In this document: piece after piece, positions 21,961 through 30,868 of the stretch
Layout: every line of letters begins with the position of its first letter
Position numbering within the stretch: position 1 is the first letter of the stretch
NCBI GenBank assembly: GCA_949538735.1
Contig: CATGLK010000001.1
Span: 1-64,000 of the forward strand
From: an uncultured Clostridia bacterium
GTDB lineage: Bacteria > Bacillota > Clostridia > TANB77 > CAG-508
Direction: 5' to 3'
Length of the DNA stretch: 64,000 nucleotides
Position numbers and translations under genes: made by a program
Notes under the pieces: generated by a model
Databases searched by the model: none
What the model saw: the letters and a program-made list of their open reading frames with translations, nothing else
What the model was told of the DNA's origin: nothing

Positions 21961-23259
21961 TTACATTCCTGCAACAGGTAATTTTTTTACTTCTTTTGTT
22001 TTAACTTCTTTATCTGCTGTCTTTTTTGTCTCTACTTCTGGCTTTTCTTCTTTTTTGTTATTTACTGTTACTGTCATTTCTTGATTTAATTCTAATTTTA
22101 TTTCTATCAATTCTGGATAAGCTTCATATCCGTCTGTTGAGTTTGTTTCTTTCAAATAGTATACCCCTGGAAGTAGATTTTCTATTACAATTTTTCCGTC
22201 TTTATCAGTTTTTAAATCTGTATAAATAGTTTGTTTATTTTCATCCAATAATTCAAACTCTACATTTTCTAGTTTATTTCCACTATCTTGGTCTTTTTTT
22301 AGAATTATCAATTTTGTTTCATTTTTATTATACTGTTCTGTTATAAAGCCAGTTCCGTCTTCATATGGATTTGTTGTTATTGCATAATCTTGTGTTCCCG
22401 GTTTTTGAGTTTTTCCATAATATACTGGTTTTGTTTTAACTTTTGCCTTTGCTTTTAAATTAAAACTTGTATTCTCTTTCATATCTTTTATTGGCACTAG
22501 TACCTTAAAGCTTTCATTTGGATAAAACTCTTTTCTTTCATTATTGTTTTCATCTGTTATTTTTATACCACCTATGTTTATTCCGTCTGCTCTGGTAAGT
22601 TCTATTGTATATTTTGACATTTCAGCATTTGCTGTTGCTTTATATATTTTAGATACATAATTTTTATCTTTTGCATCTTGTATCCACTTGTCTGTTACTC
22701 TATTTATTGTAATAGTACTTGATACTTTTGTCTCAGTTGAGTTTGCTGCATTTGTTAATATCATTCTTAAAGCATTTAGTGTTCTATTTCCTGCCTCAGT
22801 TCCAATTGAGCCAAAATATTCTAGTCTTTTTCCATGTATGTAGCAGTATACTGCTTGTTTTGTAGCAGTAAATGCTTCCCATTGATTCGCTACACCTAGT
22901 TCTCCCAAAGATTTATATGGATATCCATTAATAATTATTCTCCACAAGCCTACATCTTGTAATGTTGTTTGAGTAGTAACATTGTAACTTCCTGTTTCTG
23001 CTCCTGGCTTTGTTCTATCCATACAATATGCTGGATATGATGCTCCATTTTGATTACTTTCTATATAAATTGCTTGGACCGGTGCACCTTGATATGTCAT
23101 TAATGTTCCACAGTCTCCTATTGAATATGTATTTATCTCGCTAAAACTTGCGGCATATATACTATTCCCTAATGTTAATAAATTCATTATTAATAATGCA
23201 ACCACTGTTGCTACTTTTCTTATTTTTTTAATTATATTTTTATTCAATTTTTGTTCCAT
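21961..23259 (-). CDS. Thioester-domain surface adhesin ending in LPVAG
   Basis: A 432-residue exported protein. It has a signal peptide (KVATVVALLIMNLLTLGNSIYA), then a thioester-type domain with Cys in YPAYCMDRTKP and Gln in ATKQAVYCY, the residues that form the internal Cys-Gln bond used to attach to host targets. A SpaA/Cna-B-like domain follows (KLIILKKDQDSGNKLENVEFELLDENKQTIYTD ... GVYYLKETNSTDGYEAYPE), then a charged linker and the terminal KKLPVAGM. LPVAG resembles a sortase signal but no hydrophobic tail follows. The start at 23259 overlaps the end of the sortase gene by 20 bases, so the two are likely coupled. Confidence 0.88.
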   Translation of the reverse strand: MEQKLNKNIIKKIRKVATVVALLIMNLLTLGNSIYAASFSEINTYSIGDCGTLMTYQGAPVQAIYIESNQNGASYPAYCMDRTKPGAETGSYNVTTQTTLQDVGLWRIIINGYPYKSLGELGVANQWEAFTATKQAVYCYIHGKRLEYFGSIGTEAGNRTLNALRMILTNAANSTETKVSSTITINRVTDKWIQDAKDKNYVSKIYKATANAEMSKYTIELTRADGINIGGIKITDENNNERKEFYPNESFKVLVPIKDMKENTSFNLKAKAKVKTKPVYYGKTQKPGTQDYAITTNPYEDGTGFITEQYNKNETKLIILKKDQDSGNKLENVEFELLDENKQTIYTDLKTDKDGKIVIENLLPGVYYLKETNSTDGYEAYPELIEIKLELNQEMTVTVNNKKEEKPEVETKKTADKEVKTKEVKKLPVAGM

Positions 23260-23851
23260 TCCTTTCTTTTCCCTGTATACATCTTCTATATTCTGGTTGT
23301 CCTTCAACACATGTAATTAGTGTTATGGCGTTTTCTTCCGTTTCTTCTAAATAACTCCAGTCTGTATCTTTTATTATGGCTATTATTTCTACTTGGTATT
23401 CTCGCTTTGCTCCATTACAATAATATGTGATAATATCACCCTTTTTCAGCTTTTTTAGGTTTGCAAAATAATTATTTTCAAATCCCCTATTATGAGCCAC
23501 TAGTCCAATATTTCCACTATTTTTTGAAGTTTCTTCAAAATGACCAATGTATTTGTCCATAACTTCTTTTGTTGTTCCTTCTTCTATTGGCGCTTTTAGT
23601 CCTATTGCTGGAATTTCTAATTGCCACATAGCTGTATCTTGTGTATTGTTTTCATTAGTTTCTTGTTTTTGATTATTATCTTCTGTTTGACTTGGATTTT
23701 CTTGTTTGATTTCAATATTATCTTGTATTGTTTCTTGTGCTGTCGTTTGATTTAAATTTGATAAAAATAAATTAATGTTTGAAAAAATAATTGTTGATAT
23801 TATTAGACTTACAATGTTGATGTAAATTGTTGTGTATCTAAATCGTTTTAT
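23240..23851 (-). CDS. Class D-type sortase with apparent AUA start
   Basis: A 203-residue transpeptidase that would attach surface proteins. The catalytic domain shows the His in GLVAHNRGFENNYFANL, the Cys in ITLITCVEGQPEYRRC and the following Arg. The first ATG (23629) lies inside the domain's N-terminal lead (MWQLEIPAIGL) with no ribosome site. The frame is open 74 codons further and encodes a membrane anchor (YINIVSLIISTIIFSNINLFL) and a Gln/Asn-rich linker. It begins at ATA, 6 bases after a perfect AGGAGG, and no NTG codon is available, so AUA is the likely start. The downstream adhesin is the expected substrate. Confidence 0.82.
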   Translation of the reverse strand: MKRFRYTTIYINIVSLIISTIIFSNINLFLSNLNQTTAQETIQDNIEIKQENPSQTEDNNQKQETNENNTQDTAMWQLEIPAIGLKAPIEEGTTKEVMDKYIGHFEETSKNSGNIGLVAHNRGFENNYFANLKKLKKGDIITYYCNGAKREYQVEIIAIIKDTDWSYLEETEENAITLITCVEGQPEYRRCIQGKERNGTKIE

Positions 23852-23936
23852 TTTTTTCCTCCTGTTTAATTTTTATTTTGAGTTAACTCTTGCTAATATA
23901 TTAATACATTTTTTTGCATTTGTAAAGAACTTTTCA

Positions 23937-23952
23937 TCGACAAAATTCGACA
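23937..23952. promoter_or_regulatory. Tandem TGTCGAA-type boxes (possible Spo0A sites)
   Basis: On the minus strand TGTCGAATTTTGTCGA contains two TGTCGA boxes in tandem, close to the Spo0A box TGTCGAA. The site lies about 90 bases upstream of the sortase start. A 25-base segment containing it (23928-23952) recurs exactly at 27848-27872. Confidence 0.4.
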
Positions 23953-24008
23953 AATATGGGCAAAAGTCTTGATATTTCAAGTTTTTTTGTCAGTAAAATT
24001 TTTCAAAA

Positions 24009-24105
24009 ATTGCCAACAGGGACGGAGGTAAATGGCAAAAAATTGCCAAAAAGGACCGTCCCCAATGGCAATTTATTGCCAAAAAGGTCCGTCCCCGTTG
24101 GCAAT
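24009..24105. repeat. Three palindromic GGGACGG-core repeats in tandem
   Basis: Three units, 24009-24038, 24042-24072 and 24075-24105, each have ends ATTGCCA ... TGGCAA(T) around a core such as AAGGACCGTCCCC or AAGGTCCGTCCCC. They fill the gap after the histidine kinase gene and could act as its terminator. Related units occur at 55503 and 61009. Confidence 0.85.
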
Positions 24106-24107
24106 TT

Positions 24108-25607
24108 TTACAATTTCAATTCTAATTCAAAATAGAATTCTACTCCGTCGTCTTTGTTTATAACTCCATAATTATTTTGATAATTATTCATAACTGCTTT
24201 TACAAATGATAGTCCAATTCCAGTTCCGCCGTCAGTTCTGTTTCTAGATTCATCGATTTTATAAAATCTATTCCATATTTTTGCCATATGTTCTTCTGGT
24301 ATGTTGTCTCCGGTATTGAAGACTTTTACTCTTACTTTGCTGTTTTCAACGTCTACAACATTTTCGATTTTTATGATTTTTTTATTATCTACTTCTTTTA
24401 TGTTTTTTATAGCATTTGTTAAATAGTTGCTAACTACTTGTTCAATGTAAAAGTCGTCTGCCATTACTGTTACTTCTTCTGGCGTTTCAAATTCCACTGT
24501 AATTCCTTTTTCTTCTAGCATTACCTTTGATTTTCTTACAACTTCTTTTTCAAGTTCTACAATGTCAAATTTTGCGTCATTGAATTCTCTTTTTCCATAT
24601 TCTAGTTTCATTAATTGTAGTAATTGTTTTACTAGTTTATCCATTTTGTTTGTTTCGTCTAGTATGACTTCTGCATAGAATTTTCTACTTTCTTCGTCTG
24701 TGTTTACATTTTCTAATAGTCCTTCGCTATATCCTTGTATTAGTGCAATTGGTGTTTTTAATTCGTGTGATACGTCTGATATGAAGCTTTTTCTCATTTC
24801 GTCTATTTTTGATTTTTCTTCTATGTCTTTTTCTAGTTCCAAATTTGTTTTTCGCAATTGTTTTATTGTTTTTTCTAGTGTTGTAGACATTGCATTTATA
24901 CTTTTTCCTAGATTATTTATTTCGTCTCCTACATCTGTAATTCTGTATTTTTGGCTGAAATCTAAGTTTGACATTCTCTTGGCAATATCGTTTAGTTCTA
25001 AAATTGGGTCTGTAAATCTTCTTGATACATATGATACGATTACAGCTGAAATTAATATTGTCATTCCTGCCATTAGGTATAAAAAGTTATTTGATATTTT
25101 TACACTTTCTTGAATTGCATTAATTGGTATTCTTATATATAGTTGATATCCATTGTCTAGCTTAGCTGATAATAGTACATATGTTACTCCGTTATTATTA
25201 TCTTTTATCTTTTTTATTACGTATTGGTCACTTTCTTCAATTATTTCTCCCATTCCAACTTTAAATTTTAATGTCATTTCGTTCATTTGTCCTAATGTTG
25301 AATAAAAGTCTTTGTTTGATGTATATATACTTACATTTTGGTTGTTTTTTATTAGGATGTCAAAGTTGTTTTGTATTGCTATTTTTTCTAGTTGTGTCTC
25401 TAAATCTTGGCTTTGTGGACTTTGATAATAGTCGTTTACTGTTTCATATACAGATTTTAGTGCTTGTCTTTTGCTGTATATGTAGAATTGTCCTAATACT
25501 AGATTATTTACTATTACTAAAAATACAATTATTAATATTATTATTGTGGATATAGTAACAAATAGTTTTACTCTAACAGACTCTAGCGGATTGTGTTTTG
25601 CTTTCAT
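24108..25607 (-). CDS. Sensor histidine kinase
   Basis: A 499-residue membrane kinase. Two membrane segments (about 13-37 and 167-190) flank an extracellular sensor domain of about 130 residues; then a HAMP region (RRFTDPILELNDIAKRMSNLDFS), the H-box SFISDVSHELKTPIALIQGYSEGL with the phosphorylated His, an N-box (NYLTNAIKNIKEV) and G-boxes (GTGIGLSFVKAVMNNY). It lies 17 bases downstream of its response regulator gene. The signal is not evident; the neighbouring sortase-adhesin operon is a possible target. Confidence 0.95.
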   Translation of the reverse strand: MKAKHNPLESVRVKLFVTISTIIILIIVFLVIVNNLVLGQFYIYSKRQALKSVYETVNDYYQSPQSQDLETQLEKIAIQNNFDILIKNNQNVSIYTSNKDFYSTLGQMNEMTLKFKVGMGEIIEESDQYVIKKIKDNNNGVTYVLLSAKLDNGYQLYIRIPINAIQESVKISNNFLYLMAGMTILISAVIVSYVSRRFTDPILELNDIAKRMSNLDFSQKYRITDVGDEINNLGKSINAMSTTLEKTIKQLRKTNLELEKDIEEKSKIDEMRKSFISDVSHELKTPIALIQGYSEGLLENVNTDEESRKFYAEVILDETNKMDKLVKQLLQLMKLEYGKREFNDAKFDIVELEKEVVRKSKVMLEEKGITVEFETPEEVTVMADDFYIEQVVSNYLTNAIKNIKEVDNKKIIKIENVVDVENSKVRVKVFNTGDNIPEEHMAKIWNRFYKIDESRNRTDGGTGIGLSFVKAVMNNYQNNYGVINKDDGVEFYFELELKL

Positions 25608-25624
25608 TAATATGTCCCCTTTTC

Positions 25625-26302
25625 TTATTTCACTTCAAATTTATATCCTACGCCTCTCATTGTTTTTATATATTTTCCTTTTTTGCCTAGTTTGTGTCTT
25701 ATCTTTTTAATGTGACTGTCTATCGTCCTTGAATCTCCATAATAGTCATAGTTCCATACATTATTTAGTATTTTATCTCTTGATAATGCAATATTTTCAT
25801 TTTCTATTAAATATACTAATAGTTCATATTCTCTTAAACTTAGTTCAATTGCTTTTCCGTCGACTTTTACTGTTCTACCTTCCTTATCTATTTCTATTCC
25901 TGCATATTCTTTTACTTCACTTGATACTTGACTTGTCCTTTTTAATATTGCTTCAACTCTCGCTACCAAGATTTTTGGACTAAATGGTTTTGATATGTAT
26001 TCGTCAACTCCTAATTCAAATCCAAATAGTTCATCTTGTTCTTCTCCCCTAGCTGTTAGCATTATTATTGGTACTTTTGAGTTTTGTCTTATTTGTCTTA
26101 GTACAGACCAGCCGTCTAATTTTGGCATCATTACATCTAGTATTATTAAATTGATTTTGCTTTTTTGTTTTTCAAATATTTCTAACGCTTTTTCTCCGTC
26201 TTCTGCTTCTAATATGTTGTAACCTTTTGTTGTCAGAAAGTCTTTTATTAGTTTTCTCATTCTTTGCTCGTCGTCTACTATTAGTATTGTGTCATTTATC
26301 AT
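25625..26302 (-). CDS. OmpR-family response regulator
   Basis: A 225-residue regulator: receiver domain with acidic pocket DD (residues 10-11), phospho-acceptor Asp in LIILDVMMPKLDGW and Lys in YISKPFSP, then a winged-helix DNA-binding domain (VDGKAIELSLREYELLVYLIENEN ... SRTIDSHIKKIRHKLGKKGKYIKTMRGVGYKFEVK). It forms a two-gene operon with the kinase. The length and linker are normal for the family. Confidence 0.96.
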   Translation of the reverse strand: MINDTILIVDDEQRMRKLIKDFLTTKGYNILEAEDGEKALEIFEKQKSKINLIILDVMMPKLDGWSVLRQIRQNSKVPIIMLTARGEEQDELFGFELGVDEYISKPFSPKILVARVEAILKRTSQVSSEVKEYAGIEIDKEGRTVKVDGKAIELSLREYELLVYLIENENIALSRDKILNNVWNYDYYGDSRTIDSHIKKIRHKLGKKGKYIKTMRGVGYKFEVK

Positions 26303-26384
26303 TTTTTCATCACTCCTGTTAGTTTTCTTTATTATACATTATAATCATTAATTATGTCTATACTGTGAATATTAAAAAATTTTT

Positions 26385-26416
26385 GACCTAGGTAAACTAA
26401 ATAGTGTACCTAGGTC
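26385..26416. terminator. Perfect 10-bp palindrome (terminator-like)
   Basis: GACCTAGGTA (26385-26394) pairs with TACCTAGGTC (26407-26416). T-rich sequence follows on the plus strand and AAAAATTTTT on the minus strand. It lies in the gap between the Rpn-type gene and the two-component operon and may end transcription of the former. Confidence 0.5.
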
Positions 26417-26559
26417 TTGTTTCTTTTTTACATTTTAGTAGTTCTATGTTTCTTCTGTTCTATTTGTTTTATTTGCTTTTTTTGGTATTTCTTTTTATGT
26501 GATACTAGATTTTATTGGTATCACTAGTGCTATTAACGTAATTATGTTTGTTTGATTTC

Positions 26560-27528
26560 TTATACCATTTTTAATTTTGCTAATTTTTTTGAGTCGATTT
26601 TGGCTATTTTCATTATTTGTTCATCACTTAAATTATTATTTATCATTTCTTTTACCATTTGCGTTATTGCTTTGGTTATTCCTAATTTTTCACCACGTTT
26701 TTCTCCACGCTTTTCTCCTCGTTTTTCTCCAATCTTTTCTCCTTCTTGCCTTCCTTTTAGCCATTGTTGCTCTCTATCCTTTTTTATAACTTCTATTATC
26801 ATTTCTTTATCACCTGCCTTTTTCAATTTACCAATTATATCTTTTATTTTCTCTTCTCCTAATGTTTCATTATATATGTATTTAATAACTCGTATTAAAA
26901 TATCTCTATTTATCTTTTCTATTTTCTTTTGAGTTATTTCTTCTAAATTATCATACAGTTCATCAGGATTTTTAGTTTTTTCAAGTGCCATCATTTTTAA
27001 TATAAATAACTTGTCTTGTAACAGTTCTTGTTTTGTGTACTCATTACTGTCTAATATTACATAACTACCTAAATCCATATTGTCTAAGCCTTCTAGTTGC
27101 TCTTGGCAGTCTTTTATATATTTTGCAACATTCCACTTTCCAGTTCCTGTATATATAACAATTGGTATTACTAGTGGCAACTTTTCATTCTTTTTCATTT
27201 TCTTTTTGTTTTTCATTGCCATTTCCATTATTGCTATTTGATATTTTAGTACTCTTTTTGGCATTGAATAGTCTACCTTACTTTGATGTTCTATTAGAAA
27301 GAAAATTTGTTGCCCTTTCTTTTTATACACTATGTCACATTCTTGGTTGCTAAACTTTTGATCTATAAAACTACTGTTGTATATTTCTAAGTTTTTGGAT
27401 TTTATTTTGTCTTTTAATTTCAAACATCTATTTATTAATTCAGCCACTTGTGTTTTATCTTCTAATATCATTCTAAATATTTTGTCATGTGGATTGTTTA
27501 CCTTTTTTTGTTCATTATATTCTTCTAT
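26560..27528 (-). CDS. Rpn-family PD-(D/E)XK nuclease (apparent AUA start)
   Basis: A 322-residue protein of the Rpn/YhgA family of recombination-promoting nucleases, formerly called putative transposases. Signatures: NNPHDKIFRMILEDKTQVAELINR at the N-terminus, the nuclease core with CDIVYKKKGQQIFFLIEHQSKVDYSMPKRVLKYQIAIME, and a C-terminal GEKRGEKRGEKRGEK repeat before a helical end. The conserved NNPHDKIFR lies upstream of the first ATG (27471). The frame opens 19 codons earlier at ATA (27528), 7 bases after AAGGAG, with an in-frame stop before it, so AUA is the likely start. Confidence 0.85.
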   Translation of the reverse strand: MEEYNEQKKVNNPHDKIFRMILEDKTQVAELINRCLKLKDKIKSKNLEIYNSSFIDQKFSNQECDIVYKKKGQQIFFLIEHQSKVDYSMPKRVLKYQIAIMEMAMKNKKKMKKNEKLPLVIPIVIYTGTGKWNVAKYIKDCQEQLEGLDNMDLGSYVILDSNEYTKQELLQDKLFILKMMALEKTKNPDELYDNLEEITQKKIEKINRDILIRVIKYIYNETLGEEKIKDIIGKLKKAGDKEMIIEVIKKDREQQWLKGRQEGEKIGEKRGEKRGEKRGEKLGITKAITQMVKEMINNNLSDEQIMKIAKIDSKKLAKLKMV

Positions 27529-27968
27529 TGTTGTTCTCCTTTCTATTTTACCTTCTTTTTACTTTAAAGTCAACTTTTATTTTTCAGTAAAACAACACGT
27601 GTTTTTATATTTTGTCTTTCTATCTTTCCTTTTCTTCTGTTTTCTTGTTTTTTTGAAATTTTTAAGAATTAATCTTGAATTAAATATTCTAATTAAATAT
27701 TTTAGCTTATTAAATTAAGCTTTTTTAAATTTTTATAAAAATTTTTTTGATTTAAAGAATTTATAAAAGTATATAAATTCTGTGTTAACACTTTTGTACT
27801 ATATCAGATTTTATATACTTTTTCAATATTTTTATTCAATTTTCTTCAACTTTTCATCGACAAAATTCGACATTGCTGTAATGGGCCATACTTTTTATAA
27901 TTATTTAAAAATCATAAAATTGCAAAAAAAGTTTACTACTTATTTTGGCAATTCTTTTTTAGTTATTA
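27529..27968. other. 440-bp AT-rich gap between Rpn gene and pilin-like gene 1
   Basis: No gene is seen. It holds a second copy of the tandem TGTCGAA boxes (27857-27872), about 330 bases upstream of the Rpn-type start, inside a 25-base exact match to 23928-23952. The rest is AT-rich sequence with short T runs; no clear promoter was fixed. Confidence 0.6.
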
Positions 27969-29216
27969 TTATTTCAATATCCAAGCTTTTCCTTGCTCAC
28001 TTCCATCTTTTGTTGTATCACTTGTATCTATTTGGACACTAGAATTTAGAGTTACAATCGGGCGGACTGCACCCGCACGCGCACGCTCATAGGTGTCACC
28101 GACAGCACGAGCACCGAACAAATACCAGTAGTGAACACCACCGCGGCCTATAAGGCGCACATCGAAGTCTGAGTGGTCATCGCGCGCAACCACGTTGCGA
28201 GAAGCCAGCCAATAGAACATTGGATAATTCTCTCCGCTATAATCTCCTGGATAAGTTTTTGATTCTTCGATTAATGTGTCATATAGTGGTATATTTTCAT
28301 TAACTGTATAATAATAGAACGTATTATCTACTGTTACAGGACTTTCTGTTGTTGCATTTCTAAAAGTATTTGTATTTTTATCCCAAAATGGTCCACCTGA
28401 TGTGTATGTTTTGGTTCTATTATTTAAATAGTAATCCTTTTCGTCCCAATCACTTGTCTCAGGATTAAATCCTGTTAAGTTATTTATATCATCAACATTT
28501 ATACTTCTTGCTGTTCCATATGTCGGATTTGCATATAACTTTGAACACAAATTATTTAGTATTGTTTCAGAATTTAAAAATCCATTTTGTGATTTTAAAT
28601 ATAAACCAGTAGTTCCGTCACTTGATAAAGTATTATTAACTGCTACTATTTCTACATCTCCATTTGCTTTTTTATTTATAACTCTCCACAATGTAGTTGT
28701 ATTTGTATTAAATGTTTGTGATGTTTCATATCCTGTGTCTGGCTCTCCGTCTTCTTTTGTTCTATAAGTTTGAACTGTTAATTTGTCTCCATAATTTACG
28801 TAATCTCCAACTTTTAATTCTGCTACTGACATTGAGCTATTTGTACCTTCTAATTTACCATTATAAATCTCAGATACTTTTATTGTATGTTTTTCGTCTT
28901 TTGTTTTTAATTCCAAAGTTGCAATATCTTCTGCTGTTATCTCTTCAGGTACATCTTTAAAATATTTATCTAATACTCCTTTTAAATCTCCTGTTGTAAG
29001 CTTTCCTTCTTTATCTGACTGAATTGCTAAAATGTCCAACTTTGCATTTTCAATTACTTCTGCTCTTTCTGTCTTTTCTTTGGCACTTGCTGCCTTTGTT
29101 AACACACCATTATCTCCTGTTAATGTTGCTATTGCTACACCTGCTAATATTAGTAATACTATAATTGTTATTACTAGTGCTATTAGCGTTATCCCCTTTT
29201 CTTTGTTTTGTTTCAT
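27969..29216 (-). CDS. Pilin-like protein with DGR-type variable C-terminus, copy 1
   Basis: A 415-residue protein. The N-terminus MKQNKEKGITLIALVITIIVLLILAG is a type IV pilin-like leader plus hydrophobic helix, so the protein is probably processed by a prepilin peptidase and displayed on the surface. A middle domain (60-340) follows, then a C-terminal domain with FYWLASR ... YWYLF ... AVRPIVTL, the C-type-lectin-like fold seen in targets of diversity-generating retroelements. Compared with copy 2 (30869-32116) the gene is nearly identical except for about 50 residues near the end, where about 23 residues differ. The ribosome site is GAGGAGATTTTTAAG. Confidence 0.88.
   Translation of the reverse strand: MKQNKEKGITLIALVITIIVLLILAGVAIATLTGDNGVLTKAASAKEKTERAEVIENAKLDILAIQSDKEGKLTTGDLKGVLDKYFKDVPEEITAEDIATLELKTKDEKHTIKVSEIYNGKLEGTNSSMSVAELKVGDYVNYGDKLTVQTYRTKEDGEPDTGYETSQTFNTNTTTLWRVINKKANGDVEIVAVNNTLSSDGTTGLYLKSQNGFLNSETILNNLCSKLYANPTYGTARSINVDDINNLTGFNPETSDWDEKDYYLNNRTKTYTSGGPFWDKNTNTFRNATTESPVTVDNTFYYYTVNENIPLYDTLIEESKTYPGDYSGENYPMFYWLASRNVVARDDHSDFDVRLIGRGGVHYWYLFGARAVGDTYERARAGAVRPIVTLNSSVQIDTSDTTKDGSEQGKAWILK
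28062..28207 (-). repeat. Variable region (VR) of pilin-like gene 1
   Basis: Aligned base by base with 30962-31107, the differing codons keep a pyrimidine at position 3 and vary at positions 1 and 2, for example AAC/AGT, CGC/TAC, GAC/AGC, GGT/TAT, GTC/AAC, CGT/AAT. Codons between them are unchanged. This is what adenine mutagenesis of AAC/AAT template codons produces. GC content is visibly higher than in the rest of the gene. Confidence 0.8.
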
Positions 29217-29252
29217 CTTCTTAAAAATCTCCTCTCTTTTGTTTAATCAAAT

Positions 29253-29280
29253 TTTATAATTTGTATGTACATTATGTCAA
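29253..29280 (-). promoter_or_regulatory. Promoter of pilin-like gene 1
   Basis: TTGACA (29280-29275), 16 bases, TATAAA (29258-29253), about 37 bases upstream of the start codon. The same arrangement is found before copy 2. Confidence 0.65.
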
Positions 29281-29351
29281 TAAGTATACAATACTTCCAT
29301 TTTTAGTATTTGCTTTTCTCATTTTGTTATTCACATTTATATTGTATATTA

Positions 29352-29370
29352 ATTGACGTATAACGTCAAT
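29352..29370. promoter_or_regulatory. Perfect inverted repeat, possible operator
   Basis: ATTGACGT (29352-29359) and ACGTCAAT (29363-29370) with a 3-base centre, about 72 bases upstream of the -35 box of pilin-like gene 1. No such repeat was seen before copy 2. Confidence 0.4.
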
Positions 29371-29447
29371 ATAGCAAAGGAAGATTTTATTTAATTGCTT
29401 TTTGCATTATTCTTGATATTGAACTTGAAGAATTGAAAAAACAAATA

Positions 29448-29483
29448 GAAGAAGCTTTATGATATTTAAATCATTGCTTCTTC
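29448..29483 (-). terminator. Terminator after the second Rpn-type gene
   Basis: GAAGAAGC (29448-29455) and GCTTCTTC (29476-29483) pair just after the stop codon of the gene at 29500; a T-rich stretch follows on the minus strand. Confidence 0.55.
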
Positions 29484-29499
29484 CTATTTATAAAATATT

Positions 29500-30399
29500 T
29501 TATCTATTTTCCATTAGTTTTTCTATCTCTTCTTTAGTTAGTTCAGTAAATTCTTTTATTTCTTCTAGATCTACACCTTTTTTTAGCATTCTCCTAGCAA
29601 CATCTTTCATTACTTCTTCTTTAGCATAACTATTTCTAGTATTTTCATCATATCTAGCAACATCTCTTAAAAATTGTGCCCAATCTTCTGCTTCGCTTAA
29701 CTCTTTATTCTCTTCATTTACTCTAGCTATATCTGCATTTCTTTGAATTGCCATTTCAATCGCCCCCTCATTCCCCAAAATTAGATTTAGCCAATCTGCT
29801 AATTCTCCTTTGGGATTTTTCATTTTTTTAAACTTTTTTAAATCAATTATATGTACTTCTATTTTATCTGTTATATATTCGTCTTCTTTTCCTTTTAATA
29901 TTGAACTTACTATTTCATTTTCATCTTTGCACTCTTCAAATTTTAGATGTGCTATTTGGTGATATTCTTTCCTGTTAAAGTAACTAAAATCTATTATTGC
30001 TATTGCTATAACTTTATTAATTTGCTTGTAATCTTGTTTCTTTTTTATATCATTAAAATATATTTTACATATATAAAATGTTATTCTTTCTCCTATGTTT
30101 TTTTCATTCTTCACTTGCATCTCAATTGTTGCTATTGTTCCGTCTGATAGTTTCGCTTTAACATCTACCACTCCCAATTTTGCCTCTTTATTATCTCTTG
30201 GTAATTCCGAATTTTCTATTTCTAAGCTATCTATTTTTATTTTTAAAATTGCTTGCAATAGTCCTTTTAAATTTTCTTCTTTTCCATTTACTCCAAATAG
30301 ATTTTTAAACATATAATCGTTCTTTGCTGGAATTCTTACTATTTTGCCATTTTCATAGGTTATCCCATATTTGTCTTTTTCGTATACTTTTCCCTTCAT
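29500..30399 (-). CDS. Rpn-family PD-(D/E)XK nuclease
   Basis: A 299-residue member of the Rpn family. The start of the nuclease domain is IPAKNDYMFKNLFGVNGKEENLKGLLQAIL, and the core has LGVVDVKAKLSDGTIATIEMQVKNEKNIGERITFYICKIY with the D-ExQ metal ligands. The C-terminus has the usual DVARRMLKKGVDLEEIKEFTELTKEEIEKL helix pair. The family makes DNA breaks and behaves as mobile or defence-linked. It lies between the two copies of the pilin-like gene. The ribosome site is AAAGGAAGATAC. Confidence 0.9.
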   Translation of the reverse strand: MKGKVYEKDKYGITYENGKIVRIPAKNDYMFKNLFGVNGKEENLKGLLQAILKIKIDSLEIENSELPRDNKEAKLGVVDVKAKLSDGTIATIEMQVKNEKNIGERITFYICKIYFNDIKKKQDYKQINKVIAIAIIDFSYFNRKEYHQIAHLKFEECKDENEIVSSILKGKEDEYITDKIEVHIIDLKKFKKMKNPKGELADWLNLILGNEGAIEMAIQRNADIARVNEENKELSEAEDWAQFLRDVARYDENTRNSYAKEEVMKDVARRMLKKGVDLEEIKEFTELTKEEIEKLMENR

Positions 30400-30868
30400 G
30401 TATCTTCCTTTCTTATTTTACCACAAAGCATATGTTTATTCAAGAGTTAATTTGTGTTTTATGGTAAATTTTTTGTGAATTATTAATTAGACATAAATTT
30501 TGCTACTTTGATTTAATTTTGATATAAATATCTTGTTTTATTAACTAGTATTTGGAATTATAAACTTTTTATAAAAAAGTCGTGTTGACACAAATTATAA
30601 TTTTATATTATCTTGGAATTTTTTAGATTTAATTAGAATTAATATTTTATTTGCCCTAAGCTTGAGCTCTTGAATTGTCATAAATATAAATAAATTTTTA
30701 TATAGTGGAATTATGACTTTGGGTTTTAAAACTCTTGAATTAGCATTTTTTATGCTAATTAATTTGAAACTATATTACTACATTTTTATAAAAGTTTCAA
30801 GTATTTTTACTTTTCTTTTTAAAATTTTCGCCTAGGCGAACCAACGGCCCACCATAGGCGATTACTTC
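30400..30868. other. 470-bp AT-rich gap with palindromes
   Basis: No gene is seen. There is a TTAGCAT/ATGCTAA hairpin around 30751-30770 and a TTCGCC-TA-GGCGAA palindrome near 30827-30840, just after the stop of pilin-like gene 2, which may end its transcript. The rest is AT-rich. Confidence 0.55.

Noticed and set aside
21539..22084. 181-codon open frame antisense to the CNNM and adhesin genes
   Set aside because: It runs across two real genes on the opposite strand and resembles nothing known.
26690..26740. CRISPR-like short tandem repeat
   Set aside because: The 12-base repeats encode GEKR units in frame within the Rpn-type gene and have no spacers.
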